This document shows, piece after piece, positions 54,320 through 62,984 of a stretch of DNA of 64,000 nt. This DNA comes from Burkholderiales bacterium (GTDB taxonomy: Bacteria > Pseudomonadota > Gammaproteobacteria > Burkholderiales > Burkholderiaceae_D). Numbering within the stretch: the first letter of the stretch is position 1; every line of letters starts with the position of its first letter. The position numbers and the translations under genes were made by a program. A model generated the notes under the pieces. It was not told where the DNA came from and did not search any database. It worked only from the letters and a program-made list of their open reading frames with translations. The stretch covers positions 1-64,000 of the forward strand of contig JACQDX010000082.1 in assembly GCA_016200895.1 (NCBI GenBank), written 5' to 3'.

Positions 54320-55030
54320 ATGAGTGCCCGACAACAACGGCTCAGGCCAGCAGTTGAACTAGCGCAAAAGAATGGTGTGCATTTCCCCAACGAAAGCAGT
54401 GAATACAGGCTTGCAAGAAATGCCTTGCTCACAGAGGAAATCGAGCTCCGCCGACATATTGAACGGGTGGCAGCCCAGCGACGTGCCCTGCCTCCAGGGG
54501 GCGAAGTATCCAAGGAATATCGTTTCGATGGAGAAAATGGTCCAGTCGACTTTACTGGCTTATTCGGCAGCAAGCAGACCCTGGCGATTTACAGTTACAT
54601 GTTTGGTCCAAAACGTGAGCGGCCATGCCCAATGTGCACCTCTTTACTGTCCGCATGGGATGGCGAAGCAGAAGATGTCGCGCAACGCATCTCTTTAGTG
54701 ATCATCGCCCGTTCGCCAATTGAGCGCCTGCTCGCCTTTAAAAAAGAACGGGGTTGGCAGCACCTGAGATTGTATTCCGATGTCAGTGGCGACTACACCC
54801 GCAATTACGTCAGTGCTGACGATGCGGACATTCCCGCTTTCAATGTCTTTACCCGGCGCGACGGCACTATCCGGCATTTCTGGGGCGGCGAAATGGGCGC
54901 AGAAACTGCTGACCCCGGCCAGGATCCCCGCGGCGCACCCGATCTTATGCCACTCTGGACCATACTCGACAGCACACCCGAAGGACGTGGGTCTGACTGG
55001 TATCCCAAACTCAGTTATCCCAAGGAATAG
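54320..55030 (+). CDS. DUF899 thioredoxin-like protein
   Basis: 236-aa protein of the DUF899 family, a thioredoxin-fold group of unknown reaction. Visible segments are KEYRFDGENGPVDFTGLF, IYSYMFGPKRERPCPMCTSLL (CPMC is the thioredoxin-like pair), IIARSPIERLLAFKKERGW and FNVFTRRDGTIRHFW. GAGGAG lies five bases before the ATG. It is 30 bases after the VOC gene and is probably in the same transcript. No signal peptide is present. Confidence 0.85.
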   Translation: MSARQQRLRPAVELAQKNGVHFPNESSEYRLARNALLTEEIELRRHIERVAAQRRALPPGGEVSKEYRFDGENGPVDFTGLFGSKQTLAIYSYMFGPKRERPCPMCTSLLSAWDGEAEDVAQRISLVIIARSPIERLLAFKKERGWQHLRLYSDVSGDYTRNYVSADDADIPAFNVFTRRDGTIRHFWGGEMGAETADPGQDPRGAPDLMPLWTILDSTPEGRGSDWYPKLSYPKE

Positions 55031-55095
55031 AGTTACTACAGCATCCTATGCATACTTAAGCCCATCCATCCTCATCCACACGACGGAGACTCAAA

Positions 55096-55521
55096 ATGAA
55101 ATGTCTGATCATGGTCAAAGCGACGAAAGATTCTGAGGCTGGCAGTCTGCCCAGCGAAGAGATGTTGAGGGAGATGGGTAAATTCAATGAAGAACTGGTG
55201 AATGCGGGCATCATGCTTGCCGCCGATGGGCTACAACCATCTTCAAAGGGGGTGCGTGTGCGCTTCTCGGGGAATGAACGCTCAGTCATTGAGGGTCCGT
55301 TTTCTGCCACCAATGAACTGGTGGCCGGTTTCTGGATCTGGCAGGTGAAGTCACTTGGAGAAGCAATTGAATGGGTAAAACGCTGTCCCAATCCCATGCT
55401 CTGCGAATCAGACATAGAGATCAGGCAAATACAGGAAGCAGATGATCTTGGCGAGGCATACACACCAGAGTTGCGCCAACAGGAAGAAAGGCTGCGCAAG
55501 CAGATTGCAGGCAAACGTTGA
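55096..55521 (+). CDS. YciI/DGPF-domain protein
   Basis: 141-aa member of the YCII-related DGPF family. It opens MKCLIMVKATKDSEAG, has the PSEEMLREMGKFNEELVNAG helix and the GPFSATNELVAGFWIW core strand. GGAG precedes the ATG by eight bases. The function of the family is poorly known; members often sit near sigma factors, VOC and DUF899 genes. It is 65 bases after the DUF899 gene. Confidence 0.82.
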   Translation: MKCLIMVKATKDSEAGSLPSEEMLREMGKFNEELVNAGIMLAADGLQPSSKGVRVRFSGNERSVIEGPFSATNELVAGFWIWQVKSLGEAIEWVKRCPNPMLCESDIEIRQIQEADDLGEAYTPELRQQEERLRKQIAGKR

Positions 55522-55576
55522 ACCTGCATACCGCAAGTTTTTAATTTCTCTTTTTTCTCTTTTTCAAGAGGCTAAA

Positions 55577-56137
55577 ATGAAATTTGGTCTTTTTTCAAGA
55601 AGATTTTCAAATGCATGCAAAGACATTTCTATTGCTGCAGCAAGCTTATGCATGAGTCTGAGTCTTTCTGTTTCATCTGCTGCGAACCTCGATCCTTTGA
55701 CCGCCGCTGACACGCAATTCCTGATAGCTGCGGCACGAGCTGGCGCAACCGAGATCAGCGCCAGCCAGGACGCCATACACAAAGCGCCGTCCAGCCAGGT
55801 ACAGGAATTTGCCAATCAAATGCTGGCAGACCACACGAGGATAAACGAAGAATTAAAGCAACTGGCAACGACAAAAAATATCACGCTTTCTGATCAGCCA
55901 GATGGCTTGCAGGGCGCAACAATCAGAAAACTGAGCACACTCGAAGGTAAAGACTATGAGCGTCAATATGCCAACGACATAGGCGTAACGGCGCACAGAG
56001 ATGCTGTCAGCTTATTCAGGAACGCGTCAAACTCAGCCCAGGACCCTGATGTCAAAGCCTTTGCCTTGAAAACCCTGCCTTCGCTTGAACACCATTTGAG
56101 AATTGCCGAGGAGTTGCAAATCAAGATTGCGCAATAA
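55577..56137 (+). CDS. Exported DUF4142 protein
   Basis: 186-aa exported protein with a ferritin-like four-helix DUF4142 domain. The start at 55577 (MKFGLFSRR) has AGAGG upstream and gives a signal peptide ending SVSSA; an earlier ATG at 55442 would overlap the YciI gene. The mature chain contains DTQFLIAAARAGATEISA, VQEFANQMLADHTRINEEL and LPSLEHHLRIAEEL, typical of the family. Periplasmic, with unknown role, sometimes stress-induced. It is the last gene of the four-gene run. Confidence 0.8.
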   Translation: MKFGLFSRRFSNACKDISIAAASLCMSLSLSVSSAANLDPLTAADTQFLIAAARAGATEISASQDAIHKAPSSQVQEFANQMLADHTRINEELKQLATTKNITLSDQPDGLQGATIRKLSTLEGKDYERQYANDIGVTAHRDAVSLFRNASNSAQDPDVKAFALKTLPSLEHHLRIAEELQIKIAQ

Positions 56138-56282
56138 AATCGGGATACGCTTACGCATTGAACTTAGTAAGCATGGCGGTCATCAATTGCACCAGCAACG
56201 AATCAGAAAAAAGTCAAAACGGCATTCAGGCTTTGATTTTTTCTCTTGCCGCAACTATTCCAAGCGCGGGCAAAAAAATGCC

Positions 56283-56519
56283 TTACAACTCGTCCGCAAA
56301 TACTTTTGCTGGCTTGCGTGAAGATAGTTTACCTATCCGCTCCAGGCCATGGATAGCATGGAGTTTTTTGTTCATCGTATCGTACTTTTCAGCCGACACG
56401 AGATAAGCTGCAGAGATTTCGCCGTCCAGTATCATGACAGGTTCAAGAATAGCGTCTCTCAACACTGCCTTTGCATGGCGACGCAGTTTTTTTATGCTGA
56501 CTGTATGATCGGTATACAT
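56283..56519 (-). CDS. Phd/YefM-like antitoxin, orphan
   Basis: 78-aa protein resembling type II antitoxins: SIKKLRRHAKAVLRDAILEPVMIL and AAYLVSAEKYDTMNKK fit the pattern of an N-terminal DNA-binding part followed by a toxin-neutralising helix. No toxin gene follows it: after the stop the next sequence converges with the DUF4142 gene. It may be an orphan or a relic. A 103-bp inverted-repeat element lies 34 bases upstream. Family assignment is by eye and moderate. Confidence 0.55.
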   Translation of the reverse strand: MYTDHTVSIKKLRRHAKAVLRDAILEPVMILDGEISAAYLVSAEKYDTMNKKLHAIHGLERIGKLSSRKPAKVFADEL

Positions 56520-56552
56520 GGTTTTTTTCCTGTCTAAAAAAAGTAAAACTAA

Positions 56553-56655
56553 TAGGACTTACGCAAAACTGCACCAACTGCGTTGCAGTTCCTCGCCGTA
56601 CTAAAGTACTGTCTTCGTCGCTACGCCTTGCTGGGACAATTTTGCGTAAGTCCTA
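56553..56655. mobile_element. 103-bp MITE-like element
   Basis: TAGGACTTACGCAAAA at 56553-56568 and its exact complement at 56640-56655 bound 103 bases without a coding sequence. Internal short dyads are present. A truncated copy of the same element lies at 1-38. Non-coding, with perfect 16-bp ends, it is probably a MITE mobilised by an unseen transposase. Confidence 0.75.
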
Positions 56656-56717
56656 ACTAATAAAAGAAAAACTGTTGTCATTCACCATAACGGTATTTAC
56701 GTTGCAACTTTGTGACA

Positions 56718-56885
56718 TCACAACTTTGAAAAATCGACATTGGCCGGACTCTGGTGCGCAGTTTTTTTGCTTTCTTTGTCAGCAGGCTTGATAGAAGAAA
56801 AATCAGGGCCTTCAGGATCTTGTTGATCCACTGGCGTGTCTGTGCCGGTTTTATTCTTAACGTCACCTTTATTATTTTGATTCAT
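56718..56885 (-). CDS. Short hydrophilic protein, 55 aa
   Basis: A small reading frame that begins MNQNNKGDVKNKTGTD and ends NVDFSKL, rich in Lys, Asp, Pro and Asn, with no hydrophobic segment. It starts six bases after the stop of the neighbouring 49-aa gene, so both could be one transcript. The ribosome site is weak. No family is recognised. It is short, so it may be spurious. Confidence 0.4.
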   Translation of the reverse strand: MNQNNKGDVKNKTGTDTPVDQQDPEGPDFSSIKPADKESKKTAHQSPANVDFSKL

Positions 56886-56891
56886 CCGAGT

Positions 56892-57041
56892 TTACTGTGG
56901 GTCAAGGGCGAAATTTGAGTCAACTCCAAACGCCATTTGATTTTCATGCTCAACCTTGCCGCGCAGCGGGACGCCTGCAAAGCGCAGTATTGGCGCGTAT
57001 TTCAGAGTATTGGAAGAATCACTCTTGGTATCTACTACCAT
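56892..57041 (-). CDS. Short protein, 49 aa
   Basis: A small frame beginning MVVDTKSDSSNTLKY and containing PILRFAGVPLRGKVEH. The ATG at 57041 is preceded by GGAG eight bases upstream, which supports translation. It could be the first of a two-gene unit with the 55-aa frame. No function can be proposed. Confidence 0.45.
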   Translation of the reverse strand: MVVDTKSDSSNTLKYAPILRFAGVPLRGKVEHENQMAFGVDSNFALDPQ

Positions 57042-57467
57042 GATTGTTTCTCCAGAAAATTGCCGAAATCTTGCAATCACGTCGACCGTTCACTTCAATT
57101 CAGTGAAGTAATAATAAAGTCAAAACTTGTGATGAAAAGTCGGAAAATATGCGTTTGCCTTGTAGGCGAACACCCAGTTTCTTAGGAGATAGACAAAGAC
57201 CCATATGATTTTCCTTCTTGTGCTGAAACAATCAGGAGCAGCATTTCTCTGGCCGGGGCAATCTCCTACAAGCTCAGGTAATAAGCACTTACCAAAATAC
57301 TTGCAATGCAGATTTATCATGAATGATCATCAGATCAATCTTCCTATTCAAACTGTCAACCGGGATTAATCTGCCAGCAAAAAACAACAATACTTGAGCG
57401 CGTAGCCCACTAGCATAGGGCGACTATCTATATAAAAAATCAGAATCATGGGTTTTTGAAACAGCAT
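57042..57467. other. 426-bp intergenic region before paoA
   Basis: AT-rich gap between the divergent short gene and paoABC. It must carry the pao promoter, but no clear regulatory motif, RNA or gene was recognised. A small hairpin with GTTTGCC and GGCGAAC occurs near 57153-57171. Confidence 0.35.
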
Positions 57468-58127
57468 ATGGATAACTTTATGGACGACTTTACTCACATC
57501 AAAATATCCCGGCGCGACTTGCTCATCACTGGTGCTTTGAGCGTGACTGCTACCAACGTACCCGCAATTGCAGCCGTGCAAGACATGGTGCCTGCCAGCA
57601 AGAATTTGTCCCCTATCACTTCTGCCATCAATTTCCATGTCAATGGCAAGCCCCAATCGCTGTACCTCGATCTCAGGACTACTTTGCTTGATGCGCTGCG
57701 AGAACACCTGCACCTGACTGGCACCAAGAAAGGTTGTGACCACGGCCAGTGTGGTGCCTGCACTGTCATTGTTGATGGTCGCCGCATTAATTCTTGCCTG
57801 ACGCTGGCTGTCATGCATGAAGGTGCGCAAGTCACTACGATCGAAGGCCTGGGCAATAAAGACAATCTGCATCCCATGCAGGCAGCATTCATCAAGCACG
57901 ATGCTTATCAGTGCGGCTATTGTACGCCGGGGCAAATCTGTTCTGCCGTCGCGGTGCTGGAAGAAATTCGTCACGGGCAACCCAGTCATGTCACTGCTGA
58001 CCTGACGGCGGGTACTGCAATAACATCAGAAGAAATACGTGAACGCATGAGTGGCAACATCTGTCGCTGCGGCGCCTATTCCAACATCGTTGATGCGATT
58101 ACTGAAGTCGCCGGGAGGCCAGCATGA
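57468..58127 (+). CDS. paoA: Aldehyde oxidoreductase, iron-sulfur subunit
   Basis: 2Fe-2S subunit of the periplasmic molybdenum aldehyde oxidoreductase, carrying electrons from the cofactor. About 219 aa, close to the 229-aa E. coli PaoA. A twin-arginine leader ([11 protein letters not shown]) precedes the ferredoxin domain with [25 protein letters not shown] and the second cluster in [12 protein letters not shown] and [12 protein letters not shown]. The ATG at 57468 was chosen; an upstream TTG is unlikely. The stop overlaps the paoB start (ATGA). Confidence 0.92.
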   Translation: MDNFMDDFTHIKISRRDLLITGALSVTATNVPAIAAVQDMVPASKNLSPITSAINFHVNGKPQSLYLDLRTTLLDALREHLHLTGTKKGCDHGQCGACTVIVDGRRINSCLTLAVMHEGAQVTTIEGLGNKDNLHPMQAAFIKHDAYQCGYCTPGQICSAVAVLEEIRHGQPSHVTADLTAGTAITSEEIRERMSGNICRCGAYSNIVDAITEVAGRPA

Positions 58128-59077
58128 AGGTCTTCTCTTATCAACGTGCACAAACACCTGCAGAAGCGGCGACCGCCGCATTTAATACTCCTGGTGCCAA
58201 GTTCATTGCCGGTGGCACCAATCTGCTTGACCTGATGAAGCTGGAAATCGAAACACCGGCACACCTGATCGATGTGAATGGTCTGGGGCTGGACAAGATA
58301 GAATCAACACCAGAAGGTGGCCTGCGCATTGGCGCACTGGTGCGCAATACTGATCTGGCTGCAGACGAACGTGTACGCCACAATTACGGCGTGCTGTCAC
58401 GGGCCCTGCTGGCGGGTGCATCAGGGCAACTGCGCAATAAAGCCAGCACGGCGGGTAATTTGTTACAGCGCACACGCTGTCCTTACTTCTACGACACCAA
58501 CCAGGCGTGCAATAAGCGCAGCCCTGGCAGTGGTTGCTCGGCCATAGGCGGCTTCAGCCGCCAACTGGCTATCGTGGGCGGCAGCGAAGCCTGCATTGCT
58601 ACCCACCCCAGTGATATGGCTGTGGGTATGCGCGTATTGGATGCGACTGTGGAAACCGTACTGCCAGACGGCAAGGCCCGCATTATCCCGATTGCCGATC
58701 TGCACAGGCTGCCAGGGCAGACACCGCACATAGATACAGTCTTGCTGCCTGGCGAACTGATCACTGCAGTCACGCTACCCAAACCAATTGGCGGCACCCA
58801 CATTTATCGCAAGGTACGTGACCGTTCATCATATGCCTTTGCACTGGTGTCAGTCGCTGCCGTCATACAGCCAGATGGCAAGGCCAGGCTTGCATTGGGC
58901 GGGGTGGCACACAAGCCATGGAGGATGGAAGCGGTAGAGCAAAAACTGCCTGCCAATGCCAAGTCCATTGCTGACCAGTTACTGGCAAGTGCCAAACCCA
59001 CCCCAGACAATGCGTTCAAAATAGCCCTGGTCCAGCGCACCTTGCAAGCGGTGATGGCAGAAGCGAAGAGGGGTTAA
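58124..59077 (+). CDS. paoB: Aldehyde oxidoreductase, FAD subunit
   Basis: FAD-binding subunit of the Pao complex, 317 aa. It shows [29 protein letters not shown] and the additional 4Fe-4S cysteines in [21 protein letters not shown], which are found in E. coli PaoB. The chain then has [18 protein letters not shown] and ends at the usual length. It overlaps paoA and is four bases from paoC. Confidence 0.93.
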   Translation: MKVFSYQRAQTPAEAATAAFNTPGAKFIAGGTNLLDLMKLEIETPAHLIDVNGLGLDKIESTPEGGLRIGALVRNTDLAADERVRHNYGVLSRALLAGASGQLRNKASTAGNLLQRTRCPYFYDTNQACNKRSPGSGCSAIGGFSRQLAIVGGSEACIATHPSDMAVGMRVLDATVETVLPDGKARIIPIADLHRLPGQTPHIDTVLLPGELITAVTLPKPIGGTHIYRKVRDRSSYAFALVSVAAVIQPDGKARLALGGVAHKPWRMEAVEQKLPANAKSIADQLLASAKPTPDNAFKIALVQRTLQAVMAEAKRG

Positions 59078-59081
59078 GATC

Positions 59082-61280
59082 ATGAAATTCATTACGCCTG
59101 CCACGACAAATCCCATCGACCAGTTGAGAGTCATTGGCCGCCCCACCGACCGCATAGATGGTCCCTTGAAAACCACAGGTACAGCACCTTACGCCTATGA
59201 ACAGCATGAAGCTGCACCAGATGCAGCTTATGGTTATGTCGTCGGTTCCGCCATTGCCAAGGGCCGCATCAGCTCTATTGATCTGAAAGAGGCAAAACGC
59301 TCACCCGGTGTCATTGCGATTGTTACTGCCGACACCGCTGGCAAGCTGGGCAAGGGCAAGATGAATACGGCCAAACTGCTGGCCGGGCCTGAGATACAGC
59401 ATTATCACCAGGCGATTGCCGTGGTGGTAGCAGAAACCTTTGAACAGGCACGCTCTGCCGCGCAACTGGTACAAGTCAAGTACGTAAAAGAAAAAGGGGC
59501 CTACGACCTGGCGGCTGTCAAAGATACTGCCATCGTGCCCAAGGGCGACAAACCAGATTCAAAAGTCGGGGATTTTGCCGGTGCTTATGCAGATGCCCCG
59601 GTGCGCCTGGACGCCAGCTACAGCACGCCCGACCAGGCCCATGCGATGATGGAACCACATGCCACGCTGGCCTCATGGGAAGGCGACAAGCTGACGCTGT
59701 GGACAGCCAACCAGATGATAGACTGGGGCAAGGGCGATGTCGCCAGGACGCTAGGCATACCCAAAGAAAATGTACGATTGATTTCGCCTTACATAGGCGG
59801 CGGTTTTGGCGGCAAACTATTCGTACGTTCTGACGCACTCATGGCTGCCCTGGGCGCGCGCGCAGCCAGACGGCCAGTCAAAGTCACCCTCACCCGTCCC
59901 ATGATGTTTAACAACACCACGCACAGGCCAGCCACCATGCAGCGTGTTCGCATTGGTGCAGGCAGGGATGGCAAGATCACGGCAATAGGCCATGAAACCT
60001 GGTCTGGTGACCTGCCCGGTGGCAAACCGGAAACTGCAATCCAGCAAACGCGCTTGCTATATGCAGGCGCAAACCGCATGACCACGACGCGGCTGGCGGT
60101 GCTGGACCTGCCAGAAGGCAATGCCATGCGTGCGCCGGGCGAAGCGCCAGGCCTGATGGCGCTGGAAATCGCCATGGATGAAATGGCAGAAAAACTGCAG
60201 CTTGATCCTGTCATGTTCCGCATCCTCAACGACACCAAGCTTGACCCGGAAAACCCTGAGCGCCCATTTTCTCAACGCCGCCTCATCGATTGCCTGCGCA
60301 CAGGTGCGGAACGCTTTGGCTGGAACAAACGCAAGCCCCACGCTGCAAAAACCACCGTCGGCCAATGGCGCATAGGCATGGGCGTGGCGGCGGCTTTCCG
60401 CAATAATCTTGTCACGAAATCAGCCGCCAGAGTCAAACTGCACCGCAATGGCATCATCACCGTCGAAACTGACATGACCGATATAGGCACCGGTAGTTAC
60501 ACCATCATTGCACAGACCGCCGCAGAAATGATGGGTGTTTCACTGGACAAGGTAGTCGTCAGGCTGGGTGACTCCAGCTTCCCAGTTTCTTCAGGTTCAG
60601 GCGGTCAGTGGGGTGGCAATAGTTCCACCGCTGGCGTCTACGCCGCTTGCATCAAGTTGCGCGAGGCTGTCATGCAGAAGATGCAACTTGAAGGCAGTGA
60701 CGCTGAGTTCGTTGATGGCATGGTACGCGCAGGCGGTAAATCAGTACCGCTGCGCCTGGCTGCTGATGCGGGCGACATCATGGCAGAAGATGCCATGGAG
60801 TACGGCGACCTGGATAAAAAATACCAGCAATCGACCTTCGGTGCCCACTTCGTTGAAGTCGGTGTTGACATGTACACAGGCGAAATACGGGTAAGACGCA
60901 TGCTGGCCGTCTGTGCTGCTGGACGCATACTCAATCCCAAAGCGGCACGCAGCCAGGTGATCGGTGCCATGACCATGGGTGTCGGTGCTGCACTGATGGA
61001 AGCGCTGGTGGTAGACAAGCGCGCAGGATTTTTCGTCAATCATGACCTGGCAGGTTATGAAGTGCCCATCCATGCTGATATCCCGCACCAGGAAGTGATA
61101 TTCCTTGACGAAACCGATCCCATTTCCTCACCCATGAAAGCCAAGGGCGTTGGTGAACTGGGTATCTGTGGCGTAGCCGCAGCAGTTGCCAATGCCGTCT
61201 ACAACGCCACAGGCGTGCGCGTGCGCGATTATCCAATTACGCTGGATAAACTGCTACCAGGCATGCCTGTGGTTGTCTGA
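59082..61280 (+). CDS. paoC: Aldehyde oxidoreductase, molybdopterin subunit
   Basis: Catalytic subunit that binds the molybdenum cofactor and oxidises aromatic or aliphatic aldehydes, 732 aa, the same size as E. coli PaoC. Segments include GRPTDRIDGPLKTTGTAPYA near the start, SPYIGGGFGGKLF and the catalytic ending KAKGVGELGICGVAAAV with the conserved Glu. The complex probably detoxifies aldehydes in the periplasm; the substrate range is not visible. E. coli has a fourth gene, paoD, for cofactor maturation, which is missing here; pgm follows by nine bases. Confidence 0.93.
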   Translation: MKFITPATTNPIDQLRVIGRPTDRIDGPLKTTGTAPYAYEQHEAAPDAAYGYVVGSAIAKGRISSIDLKEAKRSPGVIAIVTADTAGKLGKGKMNTAKLLAGPEIQHYHQAIAVVVAETFEQARSAAQLVQVKYVKEKGAYDLAAVKDTAIVPKGDKPDSKVGDFAGAYADAPVRLDASYSTPDQAHAMMEPHATLASWEGDKLTLWTANQMIDWGKGDVARTLGIPKENVRLISPYIGGGFGGKLFVRSDALMAALGARAARRPVKVTLTRPMMFNNTTHRPATMQRVRIGAGRDGKITAIGHETWSGDLPGGKPETAIQQTRLLYAGANRMTTTRLAVLDLPEGNAMRAPGEAPGLMALEIAMDEMAEKLQLDPVMFRILNDTKLDPENPERPFSQRRLIDCLRTGAERFGWNKRKPHAAKTTVGQWRIGMGVAAAFRNNLVTKSAARVKLHRNGIITVETDMTDIGTGSYTIIAQTAAEMMGVSLDKVVVRLGDSSFPVSSGSGGQWGGNSSTAGVYAACIKLREAVMQKMQLEGSDAEFVDGMVRAGGKSVPLRLAADAGDIMAEDAMEYGDLDKKYQQSTFGAHFVEVGVDMYTGEIRVRRMLAVCAAGRILNPKAARSQVIGAMTMGVGAALMEALVVDKRAGFFVNHDLAGYEVPIHADIPHQEVIFLDETDPISSPMKAKGVGELGICGVAAAVANAVYNATGVRVRDYPITLDKLLPGMPVVV

Positions 61281-61289
61281 AGGAATGTC

Positions 61290-62975
61290 ATGCATATCCA
61301 TCCGCTCGCGGGTCAATTGTCGCCAGACTCTGCGCTGGTCGATGTCATACAGCTCATCGACGCTTATTACAAACAAATCCCTGACGCACAAGTCGCTGCG
61401 CAACGGGTAGCATTTGGTACCTCTGGTCATCGTGGTTCCTCATTTCAGACCAGCTTCAATGAACATCATGTCCTCGCCATCACACAGGCAATTTGCGAAT
61501 ATCGTCAGCAGCAGGGTATCAGCGGCCCCTTGTTTCTGGGTATCGATACCCATGCATTGTCGGAACCGGCACGCATCAGCGCGATAGAAGTTCTTGCGGC
61601 CAATGGTGTCAACGTCATGCTGTCAGCCGGTGATGAATACACGCCTACACCCTCTGTATCGCTGGCTATCCTGATGTATAACCTGGACCGCTATGCTGGC
61701 AGTGGTAATGGCATTGAACAAAACACTGGCCTGGCCGATGGCATCGTCATTACGCCGTCTCATAATCCGCCCGACAATGGCGGCTTTAAATACAATGTGG
61801 TCAATGGCGGCCCCGCAGATACAGTCACCACCGACTGGATAGGCAAACGCGCCAATGAACTCATGGCAGCAGATTTGAAGGACGTGAAACGCATGCCCTT
61901 TGAGCGGGCGATACATGCTGACACGACGCACCGTTACGACTTCATGAACACCTATGTGAGCGAGCTTGAGCAGATTATCGATCTCGCTGCGATACGGCAA
62001 TCCGGCATACGCCTGGGCGTTGATCCGCTCGGTGGTGCTGGTGTGCATTACTGGGGCCGCATTGCCGAAAAATATCACATCGACCTGACCGTCATCAGTG
62101 ACGTCGTCGACCCGACTTTCCGCTTCATGCCCCTGGACTGGGACGGCAAGATACGCATGGACCCATCATCACCCTACGCCATGCGACGCCTGCTGGATAT
62201 ACAATCAGATTTTGATATTGCCTTTGCCTGCGACACCGACCATGACCGCCACGGCATCGTCACACCCATCGCTGGGCTAATGACACCAGATCACTATCTG
62301 GCCGTCGCCATCGATTACCTCTTCCAGCATCGCCCAGACTGGGGTAGCAAACCCGGTATAGGCAAAACCGTCGTCAGCAGCCGCATGATAGAACATGTGA
62401 GCAAGCGACTCAGACGCAAGCTGTACGACATGCCTGTCGGCTTCAAATGGTTCGCCCCCGGCCTGTTCGATGGTAGCCTGGGATTTGGCGGTGAAGAAAG
62501 CGCAGGCGCCAGCTTTGTACGCATGGACAGCAGCGCATGGACCACCGACAAAGACGGCATCGTCGCCGCTTTGCTGGCAGGTGAAATAAAAGCAAAAACC
62601 GGACGCGACCCCGGCCAGCTATATGAGCAACTTACGCAGGAATTTGGCAAGCCCGTCAGCATACGCGTAGAAGCCGCCGCCACCCCGGCACAGAAAAAAG
62701 CTCTGTCCAACTTGTCCCCCCAACAGATCACCAGCAAATTGCTGGCTGGCGACAACATCACTGAAATTATCACCACCGCACCCGGCAACATGAGCTCCAT
62801 AGGCGGCGTGAAAGTCATCACCAACAACGGCTGGTTCGCCGCCCGTCCATCAGGGACAGAGGAAATCTACAAGATCTATGCCGAGAGTTTTAAGAGTGAG
62901 GAGCATTTGAACGAGATAGTGGCGGAGGCGCAGGGGATTGTGGATTTGGCGTTATTGAAGCGCGAAGTCAAATAG
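61290..62975 (+). CDS. pgm: Phosphoglucomutase
   Basis: Interconverts glucose 1-phosphate and glucose 6-phosphate. The 561-aa protein is of the E. coli Pgm type: FGTSGHRGSS near residue 45, the active serine loop ITPSHNPPDNGGFKYN near 155, the metal loop CDTDHDRHG near 315 and the sugar loop GGEESAGAS near 400. AAGGAA stands six bases before the ATG. It starts nine bases after paoC and may be co-transcribed, an unusual arrangement. It ends nine bases from the convergent partial gene. Confidence 0.95.
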   Translation: MHIHPLAGQLSPDSALVDVIQLIDAYYKQIPDAQVAAQRVAFGTSGHRGSSFQTSFNEHHVLAITQAICEYRQQQGISGPLFLGIDTHALSEPARISAIEVLAANGVNVMLSAGDEYTPTPSVSLAILMYNLDRYAGSGNGIEQNTGLADGIVITPSHNPPDNGGFKYNVVNGGPADTVTTDWIGKRANELMAADLKDVKRMPFERAIHADTTHRYDFMNTYVSELEQIIDLAAIRQSGIRLGVDPLGGAGVHYWGRIAEKYHIDLTVISDVVDPTFRFMPLDWDGKIRMDPSSPYAMRRLLDIQSDFDIAFACDTDHDRHGIVTPIAGLMTPDHYLAVAIDYLFQHRPDWGSKPGIGKTVVSSRMIEHVSKRLRRKLYDMPVGFKWFAPGLFDGSLGFGGEESAGASFVRMDSSAWTTDKDGIVAALLAGEIKAKTGRDPGQLYEQLTQEFGKPVSIRVEAAATPAQKKALSNLSPQQITSKLLAGDNITEIITTAPGNMSSIGGVKVITNNGWFAARPSGTEEIYKIYAESFKSEEHLNEIVAEAQGIVDLALLKREVK

Positions 62976-62984
62976 ATACCCAAA

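Noticed and set aside
56678..56866. 62-aa minus-strand frame
   Set aside because: It overlaps the 55-aa frame in another phase and has no ribosome site.
57120..57320. 66-aa minus-strand frame
   Set aside because: There is no ribosome site, no domain and an atypical composition.
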